From Pseudomonas sp. GM79 (GTDB taxonomy: Bacteria; Pseudomonadota; Gammaproteobacteria; Pseudomonadales; Pseudomonadaceae), in assembly GCF_000282495.1 (NCBI RefSeq), contig NZ_AKJE01000080.1, forward strand, positions 20,907-84,906: 64,000 nucleotides of DNA, written 5' to 3'. Of this stretch, positions 32,726-42,300 are shown in pieces (positions within the stretch are counted from its first letter, which is position 1; the number at the start of each line of letters is the position of its first letter). The position numbers and the translations under genes were made by a program. The notes under the pieces are model-generated. The model was not told the origin of the DNA and made no database searches. It saw nothing but the letters and a program-made list of their open reading frames with translations.

Positions 32726-33473
32726 AAGCGAAACCATTGCGATCGACATCGACGATGAACAGATGAGCGGAACCTTCCTCAGCCCCAAATCGAAAGTCCC
32801 GGGTGTGCTTTTCGTACACGGCTGGGGCGGTAGTCAGGAGCGCGACCTGGCGCGCGCCAAAGGCATCGCCGGGTTGGGTTGCGTGTGCCTGACATTCGAC
32901 TTGCGCGGCCACACCGGCGGGACCGGTATTCCGTTGTCCCGGGTCACCCGCGAAGACAACCTGCGTGACCTGCTGGCGGCCTACGATCGACTGCTCGCCC
33001 ATCCGGCGCTCGACACGTCTGCGATCGCCGTGGTCGGCACCAGTTATGGTGGTTATCTGGCGGCGATCCTGACGTCCTTGCGCCCGGTGCGCTGGCTGGC
33101 GCTGCGGGTGCCAGCGTTGTATCGCGACGACTTTTGGCACACACCCAAGCGTGAACTGGACAAGCTCGATCTGCGCGATTACCGCAGCACGCGGGTCAGC
33201 GCCGACAGCAATCGCGCACTGCATGCCTGCTCGCAATTTACCGGGGATGTGTTGCTGGTGGAGTCCGAGACCGACGCCTATGTGCCCCACGCGACCATCA
33301 TGAGTTACCGCGCGGCGTGTCAGCAGACCCACTCGCTGACTCACCGGATTATCGACGGCGCCGATCACGCCTTGAGCGAGCCGGTCTCACAACAGGCGTA
33401 CACCTCAATCCTGGTGGGCTGGATCACGGAAATGGTGGTGGGTGAGCGGTTGAGCATTATTCAGTCGAGTTGA
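32715..33473 (+). CDS. Alpha/beta hydrolase
   Basis: The product is 252 residues. Nucleophile elbow GTSYGG (Ser about 110), oxyanion region FVHGWGG, late Asp in ESETDAYVP and His in DGADHALSEP. The fold resembles dienelactone hydrolase or peptidase-like esterases. It starts inside the end of the DUF3182 gene. Substrate unknown. Confidence 0.85.
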   Translation: MTARSETIAIDIDDEQMSGTFLSPKSKVPGVLFVHGWGGSQERDLARAKGIAGLGCVCLTFDLRGHTGGTGIPLSRVTREDNLRDLLAAYDRLLAHPALDTSAIAVVGTSYGGYLAAILTSLRPVRWLALRVPALYRDDFWHTPKRELDKLDLRDYRSTRVSADSNRALHACSQFTGDVLLVESETDAYVPHATIMSYRAACQQTHSLTHRIIDGADHALSEPVSQQAYTSILVGWITEMVVGERLSIIQSS

Positions 33474-33496
33474 GATTTGTGGTGTTCTTGCGATCA

Positions 33497-33577
33497 TTCG
33501 CGAGCAAGCCCGCTCCCACATTGATCGCGTTCAGGCAGGCAGTGCGGATCAAATGTGGGAGCGGGCTTGCTCGCGAA
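33497..33577. repeat. Outward REP pair
   Basis: Here the order is reversed: TTCGCGAGCAAGCCCGCTCC first, then TGTGGGAGCGGGCTTGCTCG, with an unrelated 33-nt spacer. It lies between convergent gene ends and may act as a bidirectional terminator. Confidence 0.9.
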
Positions 33578-33602
33578 AGCGGCATCCGTTTCAACCAATC
33601 TC

Positions 33603-34589
33603 TCAAGAAGGTTTCTTCTGGATCCGCAACGACCTGGCCTTGGCTTCCACCACCAGGTACATCACCACGGTAATCAGCAGCGGCAGCAGGAAATAGATCG
33701 CCCGATAAGCAAGCAACCCCGCCACCAGGCTTCCCCGCGAGACCTCGTGCTGCAACAGCGCCACGAACACCGCCTCCAGCACGCCAAGCCCGGCCGGAAT
33801 GTGGGTGATGACCCCGGCAATGGCGCTGATCAGCAACACGCCAAGCACCAGCGGATAGTCCAGTTTGCTCGGCAACAGGGTGAAGATCACCGCCGCCATC
33901 AGTGACCAGTTCAGCGCGCCGAGGGCCAGTTGCAGAATCGCCATGTGCAGCGACGGCAGGTTGATTTCCACGCCACGAATCGACCATTCCCGTCGCCTGG
34001 AAAACCGGCAGGCCGCCAGATAACCCGCGCTCAGCAGCAGCAATAACACGCCCACGCCTTGCAGGGCGTCGCTGCTCAGTTTCCAGCCTGGCGGCATTCG
34101 CACCAGTCCGCTGCTGAACACCGTGCCGGCAATCACCATGTAGCCGAACCAGTTGGTCGCCAGGCTCAGCCCGAGGATTTTCGCGATGTTGCTTTTGCTT
34201 ACGCCGAGCCGCGAATACAGCCGATAACGCATGGCAACCCCGCCGACCCAGGCGCTCAGGTTAAGGTTGAAGGCATAGCTGATGATCCCCACCGGCAGGA
34301 TCTGTCGCCAGGTCAGCTCCTGTCGGATGTAAGTGCGGCCGATCAGGTCGAAACAGGCGTACACCAGAAAACTCAGCAACGTCAGTCCGGACGCGATAGT
34401 CAGTGTGCGCACTTTGAAATCGGCGAGGGTATCGAACACTTCGCCCCATTCGATGCGTTGGGCGAGCATTGTGAACAGTACGATCAGCGCCAGAAAAAAC
34501 AGCATCGTCAGAGGCTTTTTCCAGCGGTGCCAGTGGGATTTTCGCGGCGTGTCGGAGTGAGGGGCAGGCCGCGCATCAGAATGGCTCAT
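33603..34589 (-). CDS. Lysylphosphatidylglycerol-synthase-TM/UPF0104 membrane protein (YbhN-like)
   Basis: The product is 328 residues with about eight membrane helices. It belongs to the UPF0104/AglD flippase-like family (YLYSRLGVSKSNIAKI, GVITHIPAGLGVLEAVFVAL near the end). In E. coli ybhN follows ybhP and clsB, exactly as here. It overlaps clsB by 4 nt. A role in lipid movement across the inner membrane is plausible but unproven. Confidence 0.85.
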   Translation of the reverse strand: MSHSDARPAPHSDTPRKSHWHRWKKPLTMLFFLALIVLFTMLAQRIEWGEVFDTLADFKVRTLTIASGLTLLSFLVYACFDLIGRTYIRQELTWRQILPVGIISYAFNLNLSAWVGGVAMRYRLYSRLGVSKSNIAKILGLSLATNWFGYMVIAGTVFSSGLVRMPPGWKLSSDALQGVGVLLLLLSAGYLAACRFSRRREWSIRGVEINLPSLHMAILQLALGALNWSLMAAVIFTLLPSKLDYPLVLGVLLISAIAGVITHIPAGLGVLEAVFVALLQHEVSRGSLVAGLLAYRAIYFLLPLLITVVMYLVVEAKARSLRIQKKPS

Positions 34590-35872
34590 GCCTTATCGCT
34601 CCCGGTCGGATGAATGAAGGGTTTGAGGCGCGGTTTATGCGCCGGCAGCCAACCGGCCCATGCCGGGAAATGCTGCAGGAAGTGAAACACCAGAAAACCG
34701 ATGGTCATGTGCCAGACCCGTCCGCGCGGCGCCTTGTCCGCCGACATGACCTTGCAGTGGTTGCTGCTCAATTCGTCGAGACGCTCGAACAGGTCGCGGT
34801 TGAAGGCTCGGTCGCGGATCAACACGTTGGCCTCCAGGTTCAGGGCCAGGCTCAGCGGGTCGAGGTTGCTTGAGCCGACGGTGCTCCAGTCCTCGTCGAC
34901 CAGGGCGACTTTGCCATGCAGGGGACGGTCGCAGTATTCGTAAATCGCTACTCCGGCTCGCAGCAGATAATCGTAGGTCATGCGCGCGGCGAGTCTGGCC
35001 ACCCGCAAATCCGGCTGGCCCTGAAGAATCAGGCGCACCTCGACCCCTCGGCGCGCCGCGTTGCGGATCTCCCGCAGCAGCCGATAGCCTGGAAAGAAGT
35101 AGGCGTTGGCGATTACCACGCGACGTCGGGCACTGCGCACGACCTGCAAGTACACCTCTTCGATATCGCCCGGGTGTTCGCCATTGTCGCGATACACCAG
35201 TCGCACCTGACCATCATGATCGCTGACCGCCAGTTCTGCGCGCCTCTGTCTGCGGCGTTGCCACCAGTATTTGGCCCGGGCCGGGCGACCGCTTTGCAGC
35301 AAGGCGAAATGATGAATATCGGCCACCGCCGGGCCTTGCACTTCAACCGAATAATCCTGTTTGGCTTCAGGGCCGAAGTCGGCCAAATGGTCGGCGGAAA
35401 AATTGATTCCGCCGAGGAACGCAATCGTGCCGTCGACCACCACAATCTTGCGGTGCATGCGGCGGAACCAGTTGGTGCGGATGCCGAAGTGACGCGGCGC
35501 GGGGTCGAATATTTGCAGGCGCACACCTGCATTGCTCAGCGCCGCAAGGTACTCCGTGCTCAGTTCGCCGCAGCCAAAACCGTCGAGGTTGACGGTGATA
35601 CGCACCCCGCGTTGAGCCGCTTCAATCAGGATTTTCTGCAGTTCATTGCCGACCTTGTCCTCGAACACAATGAAGGTCTCCAGCAGGATTTCACTCTGGG
35701 CCTGGCGCAGCGCTTCAAACACCCGTGGAAAGTATTCCTCACCGTTCTCCAGCAATTGGACCCGGTTGTTACCGTGCCAACCGTATACGACGTTAACAAC
35801 CGCCGGCTCACGTACGGGCGGCGGTGTGGAAACGTGTTCGATCGTGGTTTTTTCCATCAATGGGCCGGTCAT
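34586..35872 (-). CDS. clsB: Cardiolipin synthase B-like phospholipase D family protein
   Basis: The product is 428 residues. Two HKD motifs are intact: H140-K142-D147 (MHRKIVVVDG) and H319-K321-D326 (LHGKVALVD) with GSSN after the second. It lacks the N-terminal membrane helices of ClsA, as ClsB does. ClsB condenses phosphatidylglycerol with another phospholipid. The 4-nt overlaps with the ybhP-like gene upstream and ybhN downstream indicate a coupled operon. Confidence 0.9.
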   Translation of the reverse strand: MTGPLMEKTTIEHVSTPPPVREPAVVNVVYGWHGNNRVQLLENGEEYFPRVFEALRQAQSEILLETFIVFEDKVGNELQKILIEAAQRGVRITVNLDGFGCGELSTEYLAALSNAGVRLQIFDPAPRHFGIRTNWFRRMHRKIVVVDGTIAFLGGINFSADHLADFGPEAKQDYSVEVQGPAVADIHHFALLQSGRPARAKYWWQRRRQRRAELAVSDHDGQVRLVYRDNGEHPGDIEEVYLQVVRSARRRVVIANAYFFPGYRLLREIRNAARRGVEVRLILQGQPDLRVARLAARMTYDYLLRAGVAIYEYCDRPLHGKVALVDEDWSTVGSSNLDPLSLALNLEANVLIRDRAFNRDLFERLDELSSNHCKVMSADKAPRGRVWHMTIGFLVFHFLQHFPAWAGWLPAHKPRLKPFIHPTGSDKA

Positions 35873-36666
35873 AGCTCGATCTCCACCGATAGCGGTGCAT
35901 GGTCGGAAAGGTGTGACCAGGGCCGGGCCGCCAGTACTTGCGGATGGCTGGCTTTGAGGTTGCGCACATAGATGCGGTCCAGGCGCAACGCAGGCAAACG
36001 CGCCGGGAAACTACGCGCCGGTTTGCCATGCAACTCGGCAAAGACTTCACGCAAGCCGCAGGGCTTGAGCAGCGCATCAGCGCGCAGGCGCCAATCGTTG
36101 AAGTCGCCGGCGACCACCACCGGGGCATCTTCCGGCAACTCTTCCATACGTTGGATCAGCAGCCTGAGTTGTGCCTTGCGATGACTTTCGCGAAGCCCCA
36201 GATGGACGCAAATGGCATGCACTTCCCGACCATCGCCGGGCATCCGCAGCACGCAATGCAGGATTCCACGGTTTTCATGGCCGCTGATGGAAACGTCGAG
36301 GTTGTCGTGGCGAATGATCTGGAACTTCGACAACAGCGCATTGCCGTGATCGCCTGCCGGATAGACCGCGTTGCGCCCATAGGCAAATTGCGGCCACAGG
36401 GTATCGGCAAGAAATTCGTACTGTGGCATCGCCGGCCAATTGAGGTAGCGCTGTGGATGATGTTCGTGGGTGCCATGGACCTCCTGCAAAAACACCACGT
36501 CGGCGGACACACTGCGCACCGCCTCGCGTAACTCGGGCAGGATGAAGCGCCGGTTGAGCGCGGTGAAACCCTTGTGGGTGTTGACCGTCAGCACGGTAAA
36601 ACGGCTCACGGCGCTGATAATTGGCTGCTGTTCATCCGTCGTGCCGACTGGTTCGGGAATGCTCAT
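35869..36666 (-). CDS. Endonuclease/exonuclease/phosphatase family protein (YbhP-like)
   Basis: The product is 265 residues. The EEP-fold motifs are present in order: NTHKG, LQEVHG (metal-binding Glu), GDFNDWR, and SDHAPL (catalytic His). The substrate is unknown; its conserved link to clsB suggests a phosphodiesterase acting on lipids or head groups. It overlaps the DUF72 gene by 4 nt at its start and clsB by 4 nt at its end. Confidence 0.87.
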   Translation of the reverse strand: MSIPEPVGTTDEQQPIISAVSRFTVLTVNTHKGFTALNRRFILPELREAVRSVSADVVFLQEVHGTHEHHPQRYLNWPAMPQYEFLADTLWPQFAYGRNAVYPAGDHGNALLSKFQIIRHDNLDVSISGHENRGILHCVLRMPGDGREVHAICVHLGLRESHRKAQLRLLIQRMEELPEDAPVVVAGDFNDWRLRADALLKPCGLREVFAELHGKPARSFPARLPALRLDRIYVRNLKASHPQVLAARPWSHLSDHAPLSVEIEL

Positions 36667-37589
36667 GGCAGCACTCCTTCGGCAACCGGCTCACCGGGTG
36701 CGGTGGCAAGGTCTTTGTCGAGATGCAAACGCTCAAGCAGGCGGCGGGCATCGAAGGGCGCGCGGACTTTGATGTCGTTATCGAAATAGCAGAATATTTC
36801 CCGGGCTCTGCGTGTCTTGGGTTTTTGCCGAGGCGCAATCAATTGCGGATCTGCCGGTTGCTGTCCGTGATACCAGGCCTCGATCCGGTCGCCCCAGCGT
36901 TTCAGCGCTTGGGGGGTATAACCGCTGGCGTAGAGTTCTTCGGCACCGTGCAGGCGCAGGTAGACGAAATCACTGGTGAGGTCTTCGCGATACGGCCATT
37001 TGCCGGCGGTGTCAGCAATGACCAGCGCGGTGTTGTAGCGTTTGAGCAGACGGACGAAAGCGGGATCGACAAAGCTTTCGTGGCGAATTTCCACGGCATG
37101 GCGCAGCGGTTTTTTGCCGTAAGCCTTCATGCTGGCGTGACCGTTCAGGCGTGGCTCATGCTGGCGGGCGAGGGCGGCGGCCTGTTCCGTGTCGTGGGGT
37201 AATTGTTCGAGAAAGCTTTCGAACAATTCCGGGTCGAATTTAAAGTTGGGTGGGAATTGCCAGAGGATCGGGCCGAGTTTTTCCTTGAGTTCCAGTACCC
37301 CGGAGGCAAAGAAATTCGCCAGTGGCTTATGAATGTCCCGCAGGCGCTTGATGTGGGTGATAAAACGCGGCGCCTTGACGCTGAACACGAAGCCCGCCGG
37401 GGTTTCGGCGTACCACTGGGCATAACGTTCGGGCCGTTGCAGGGCGTAAAACGATCCATTGATTTCGATGCTGTTCACTGCCCGTGAAGCGAATTGCAAT
37501 TCGCGCTTCTGGGTCAGCCCCTTCGGGTAGAACTCCCCCCGCCAAGGCGTGTAGCGCCAGCCTGAAATACCAATATGAATCGCCGCCAT
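36663..37589 (-). CDS. DUF72 domain-containing protein (YecE-like)
   Basis: The product is 308 residues of the DUF72 TIM-barrel family: IHIGISGWRYTPWRGEFYP at the start, VEIRHESF in the middle and DFVYLRLHG later. Biochemical role unknown. It leads a four-gene coupled operon with ybhP-, clsB- and ybhN-like genes, a combination not present in E. coli, where these are separate. Confidence 0.85.
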   Translation of the reverse strand: MAAIHIGISGWRYTPWRGEFYPKGLTQKRELQFASRAVNSIEINGSFYALQRPERYAQWYAETPAGFVFSVKAPRFITHIKRLRDIHKPLANFFASGVLELKEKLGPILWQFPPNFKFDPELFESFLEQLPHDTEQAAALARQHEPRLNGHASMKAYGKKPLRHAVEIRHESFVDPAFVRLLKRYNTALVIADTAGKWPYREDLTSDFVYLRLHGAEELYASGYTPQALKRWGDRIEAWYHGQQPADPQLIAPRQKPKTRRAREIFCYFDNDIKVRAPFDARRLLERLHLDKDLATAPGEPVAEGVLP

Positions 37590-37698
37590 ATCGCCTCCCG
37601 TCCTCGGACAGCCCTGTCTTTTGATGACTGTCGGGCGGGCGAGAAAGTTTCGACGGGGCTACGGACGGTAAAAGTTAGACAAAACACCCCAAATCAAA

Positions 37699-37787
37699 TG
37701 TGGGAGCGGGCTTGCTCGCGAAAGCGGTGTGTCAGTCACATCAATGCTGGATGTGCCGCAGCTTTCGCGAGCAAGCCCGCTCCCACA
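37699..37787. repeat. REPIN (inward REP pair)
   Basis: A unit of about 89 bp with perfect arms. Its spacer reads CAGTCACATCAATGCTGGATG, spacer subfamily 2. It ends 7 nt from the MFS stop. Confidence 0.93.
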
Positions 37788-37794
37788 GGGTCCG

Positions 37795-39006
37795 TCAGTG
37801 ACTGGCGACGATACGTTGTGAACCCTCAGCCGGTTCGACATACACCGGACCCAACCGGTCAAGACGCCCACTCCAGGCGGTCAGTGCCAGAGCGACCAAT
37901 ACCACCAGGCCGCCGATCCACGCGGTATGAATCAGACCCATGTGCGCCACGATCAAACCACCGCCCCACGCCCCACCGGCAATGCCGAGGTTGAACGCCG
38001 CAATGTTCAGGCCCGAAGCCACGTCCACCGCATTCGGGGTGTGATGTTCGGCCTGACGCACCACATACACTTGCAGGCCCGGCACGTTGCCGAAAGCAAC
38101 GGCGCCCCAAACCAGCACGGTGGCCAGGGCCAGCCATGGATTGCCGGCAGTGAACGTCAGCACGAACAGCACGGCGGCGAGCAGGGCGAAGATGAATTTC
38201 AGGGCACTGATCGGGCCGTGTTTGTCCGCCAGTTTGCCGCCCCAGATGTTGCCGACGGCCACCGAGATGCCGTACACCAGCAGCACCAGGCTGACAGTGC
38301 TGGCGCCGAAGCCGGAAATGTCCTGAAGAATCGGCGCCAGAAAGGTGAAGGCAATGAATGAGCCGCCATAACCGACCGCCGTCATGGCATACACCAGCAG
38401 CAGGCGCGGCTGCTTGAGCACCTGCAATTGCTGCAACAGCGAAGCCGGTTTGCTGTGGGCGATGTTTTTCGGCACGTAGAGCAGGCTGCCGATGAAGGCG
38501 ATCACACCCAATGCAGACACGGCAAGGAAGGTTTCACGCCAGCCGAAATGCTGACCGATAAACGTCCCCAATGGCACGCCGGTGACCAGCGCCACGGTCA
38601 GGCCGGTGAACATGATGGCAATCGCGCTGGCGGCTTTTTCCTTCGGCACCAGGCTGGTGGCGATGATCGAGCCAATCGAGAAAAATACCCCGTGAGCCAG
38701 GCCCGTGACGATCCGCGCAATGATCAGCGACTCGTAGCTCGGCGCTTTCCAGGCCAGCAAGTTGCCGAGGGTGAACAGCACCATCAACGACAACAACAGC
38801 AATTTGCGTGGGACTTTGCCGGTAAGGGCGGTCAGCACCGGCGCGCCGATGGCCACGCCAAGTGCATAAAGGCTGACCAGCAGGCCGGCGGACGGCAGGC
38901 TGACACCGAGGTCGGCGCCGATAGTAGGTAACAGGCCAACGATGACGAACTCCGTCGTCCCGATGGCGAAAGCGCTGAGGGTCAGCGCGAGCAAGGCAAT
39001 GGGCAT
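37795..39006 (-). CDS. MFS transporter, DHA1-type exporter (AraJ/YdhP-like)
   Basis: The product is 403 residues with twelve helices. TTEFVIVGLLPTIGADLGVS in helix 1 and LTGKVPRKLL at motif A are typical of the arabinose-efflux/AraJ-YdhP group of drug:H+ antiporters. I chose ATG 39006 (MPIALLALTL) with GGAG upstream; the longer frame adds 26 low-complexity residues. The substrate is unknown. It stands alone between repeats. Confidence 0.85.
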   Translation of the reverse strand: MPIALLALTLSAFAIGTTEFVIVGLLPTIGADLGVSLPSAGLLVSLYALGVAIGAPVLTALTGKVPRKLLLLSLMVLFTLGNLLAWKAPSYESLIIARIVTGLAHGVFFSIGSIIATSLVPKEKAASAIAIMFTGLTVALVTGVPLGTFIGQHFGWRETFLAVSALGVIAFIGSLLYVPKNIAHSKPASLLQQLQVLKQPRLLLVYAMTAVGYGGSFIAFTFLAPILQDISGFGASTVSLVLLVYGISVAVGNIWGGKLADKHGPISALKFIFALLAAVLFVLTFTAGNPWLALATVLVWGAVAFGNVPGLQVYVVRQAEHHTPNAVDVASGLNIAAFNLGIAGGAWGGGLIVAHMGLIHTAWIGGLVVLVALALTAWSGRLDRLGPVYVEPAEGSQRIVASH

Positions 39007-39178
39007 GGCTGCAACTCCGGTGGATTGATTGATGGAGCGCAGTGTCGGGGTTGGGGGCGTGGGGAAAAATACAGGGATGGGCATTTGATATTTGCGTGGA
39101 GGTCAAAAATCTCGTGGGCTAGCAACACCTATGGCAAGGGGGGCTTGTCCTAATGCCAGTCAGTTAAGGCGCAGAACC

Positions 39179-39339
39179 TGTGGGAGCGTGGCTTGCCCGC
39201 GAAGAACGATGACGCGTAATTCCTGAAAAAACGCGGTGCATTCTTCGCGAGCAAGCCCGCTCCCACATTTGTTCTGTGTCGGAGCACGGTTTTGTGATCG
39301 ACACACATCCCCTGTGGGAGCGGGCTTGCTCGCGAAGGC
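39179..39339. repeat. Cluster of three REP elements
   Basis: REP 1 (39179-39202) is a diverged copy (GAGCGTGGCTTGCCCGCGAA). REP 2 (39244-39267, inverted) and REP 3 (39313-39335) match the consensus. REP 1 and 2 form an inward pair, REP 2 and 3 an outward pair. They fill most of the 349-nt gap between the MFS start and the lhr stop; the rest (39007-39178) should hold the MFS promoter, which I could not locate. Confidence 0.88.
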
Positions 39340-39355
39340 GCCAGACCAGACGCCA

Positions 39356-42300
39356 TCAATGCCGGATCAGTTTGCTACGCACCTCGCCACTGGCCTGCTG
39401 ATCCAGCTCCAGCCAGAACTGCTGCTTGCCGGCGATCTCGGCGGCGGCCGGTATGCCGTCGCGATACACCAGTCGATTACTCGCCAGCGCCGGCACTTTC
39501 GCGCCTGGCAACAGGGTGCCGGCGAGGTTCAGCGGATCCACCCCACACACCGCGATCAGACTTCCATCGTGAGGTCGCCGCCTGACTTCGCGCAGCAATG
39601 GAATCGCCTCGGGCAGCGCAAATTGTTCCCCCGCCAGGCCACTGACAAACCGCCCGCCACGAATCTCGCCCCGGGCCTCAAGCCGATGGAACGTGCGCAA
39701 CAATTCCCGCCAACTTGGCAACCAGTCCGCCTCACGCTCCAGCAGGCGCCAGAACACCACGCCGTAACGGCGCAGCAAGGTCATGGCGATGTGTTCCAGG
39801 GTTTCGCTGGGTGTGGGCGCGGGTCGTTGCTTATCCACAATCGGCGCGACAGCACCGCGGCGCAGCAACGCCCAACGTCCGGCATCGTCCATCCCGCCGG
39901 AAAACGCTCCGCGTCCGTGTCGGCTGCTGCGATTCTGGCGTTTGCTGGCCGGGGTAATCAGCGCCCGCAGGCCGGCGAAGCTGTCGGCGTTTATCAGCCC
40001 GGCACCGACCAGTTCCTGCAAGGCGATTTCCAGTTCCGAGCGCAGCAGATGGGCTTCATGAATCAGCTCATCGAAAAACAGTGCGCCGTGCTGGCTGAGC
40101 GCTTCATGGACTTTTTGTGTTTTGGGCGACAGTTCGCTGACCGGCGTCTGTTCGGTCAAGCCGCTCCACAATCCAACCTGGCTGCGCGGCAGCAATAGAA
40201 TCGGCGTGCTGCGCAATGCGGTGCTGGCGCTCTTGTTGCGCGCGGTCAGACGGGTCCAGACCAGTTTTCCGCTGCGGCATAACTCATCCAGCCAGCTCGC
40301 CGAATAGTCTTTGAGCCGCGCCGGCAGAATGTCGCTGTCCCACGCCGAAGCGGCGGCGGGGTAGCCTTCGAACTGGCTGATGATCGCCGGCAACACCGCG
40401 CGGCCCTGGCCTTGGCTCGCGGCGGAAAGATGCTGCCAGTCGAACAGAAAACGCATGAAATCCTGCAACGCCACCGGCTCGATTTCCCGTCGCAGCCGTT
40501 TGACCGTGTAGCGATGAATCCGCGCCAGCAGATGCCGTTCGCACCATTCTTCATCAGGGGCGCCTGGGGTGAATTGCCCGCGCAGTACATAGCCTTCGCG
40601 CTCCAGTTGTGCCAAAGCCTGAGTGACTCGAGTCGCCGGTAATTCAAGCGGTTCGGCAATCGCTTTGAGCGGCAGCGGAGCAAACGCGCTGAGCCGCGCG
40701 CGGATCACTTCCAGCACTGCTTCGTCCGGCTCCCAGGTTTCATCGAAACCGGGCAACGCCTCTAACGGTGGAACCAATGTGGCCTGTGGATAAATCGCCC
40801 GCAGGCAGGTCAGTCGCTCCAGCGCCAGCCACAGCGATTGCTCGGCGTTGATCTGCAAACGGCTGGCGCGGCCACTGTCGGCCAGGGTGTTCAGCCAATC
40901 GAGCCAATTCGGGTTGGCCTGAGCCTCGGTCTCGGTAATGCACGCCAGGCTCATCAGCGCTTCATGCATTTCATCAACGCTGGTTGGCGTAGGCCAGGCT
41001 TCATCACGCACCGCAGTGATCGCGTCGGCGTCCAGCGCACCGAGATCATCGGTGGATTGCGGATCACTCCAGCGGCGGTTGAGCACTGCCTGAGTGCGGC
41101 GCTCTTCCAGCGGCGCATCATCGAGGAAGGTGTAGGGGCGGGCGCTGAGGATTTCCGCCGCCAGTGGCGAGGGCGCCGGCAGGTCGCGGCTGATCAGGCG
41201 AATGTCGCCCTGTTCCATGCGCCGCAGCAATGCCAGCCAGCCTTCGCTGTCCATGGCTTCGTGCAGGCAATCGTCGAGGGTTTGTTCCACCAGTGGATGG
41301 TCGGGAATCTCGCGCTCGCCGGCGAGGTTTTCCACGCAGGCGATCTGATCGGGAAACACGCTGGCGATCAAATCTTCGCTTTTCATCCGCTGGATCTGCG
41401 GCGGTACTTTGCGTCCGCCGCTGTAACGCGGCAGCGCCAAAGCGACCCCGGCGTTCCAGCGCCAGCGTACGCCGAACAATGGGGCCTCGAGTACCGCCTG
41501 AATCAGGATGTGCTCGGCGCTGTTGCTGTGCAGATAACGCCAGACGTCCTCCAACTCGAAGCTGTGACCGGTGGACAGCGACAGCACGATGGCGTCCTCG
41601 CTGGCGGCGGCCTGCAATTCGAAGTTGAACGTGCGGCAGAAACGCTTGCGCAGGGCCAGGCCCCAGGCACGGTTGATGCGGCTGCCGAACGGCGAATGGA
41701 TGATCAGCTGAGTACCGCCGGACTCGTCGAAAAACCGCTCCATCAGCAGCGTGTCTTGCGATGGTAGGGCGCCGAGGGTCAGTCGCGCCCGGGCCAGGTA
41801 ATCTACCAGTTGTTCGGCACTGGCGAGGTTCAGACCGAGGGTGTCGGTCAACCAGTCGAGGGCCGGCTGCAAGTTGCCGGGTGTGGCGCCGAGTCGTTCA
41901 TCGAGTTGTGCTTGCAGGCGGGCCACGGCGAACGACAGTTCATCACTGCGACCCGGTGCTTCACCGAGCCAGAACGGAATGGTTGGCGGCTGGCCCTGAG
42001 CGTCTTCGACCCGGACCTTGCCGGTTTCGACCCGCAGGATTCGATACGACGTATTGCCCAACTGAAAGATATCCCCGGCGATACTTTCCACCGCGAAGTC
42101 TTCGTTGACGCTGCCGATGTTCAGCCCTTGAGGCCCCAGCAAAACGCTGTAGTCGGCGTTGTCCGGAATCGTCCCGCCGCTGGTCACGGCGGTCAGTTTG
42201 GCGCCTCGACGGCCGCGCAGGGTGCGGCTCACGGCGTCCCGGTGCAGGTAAGCGCTGCGAACACCCAGGCGCCCGTTGTAGCCCTCGGCGAGCATCTGCA

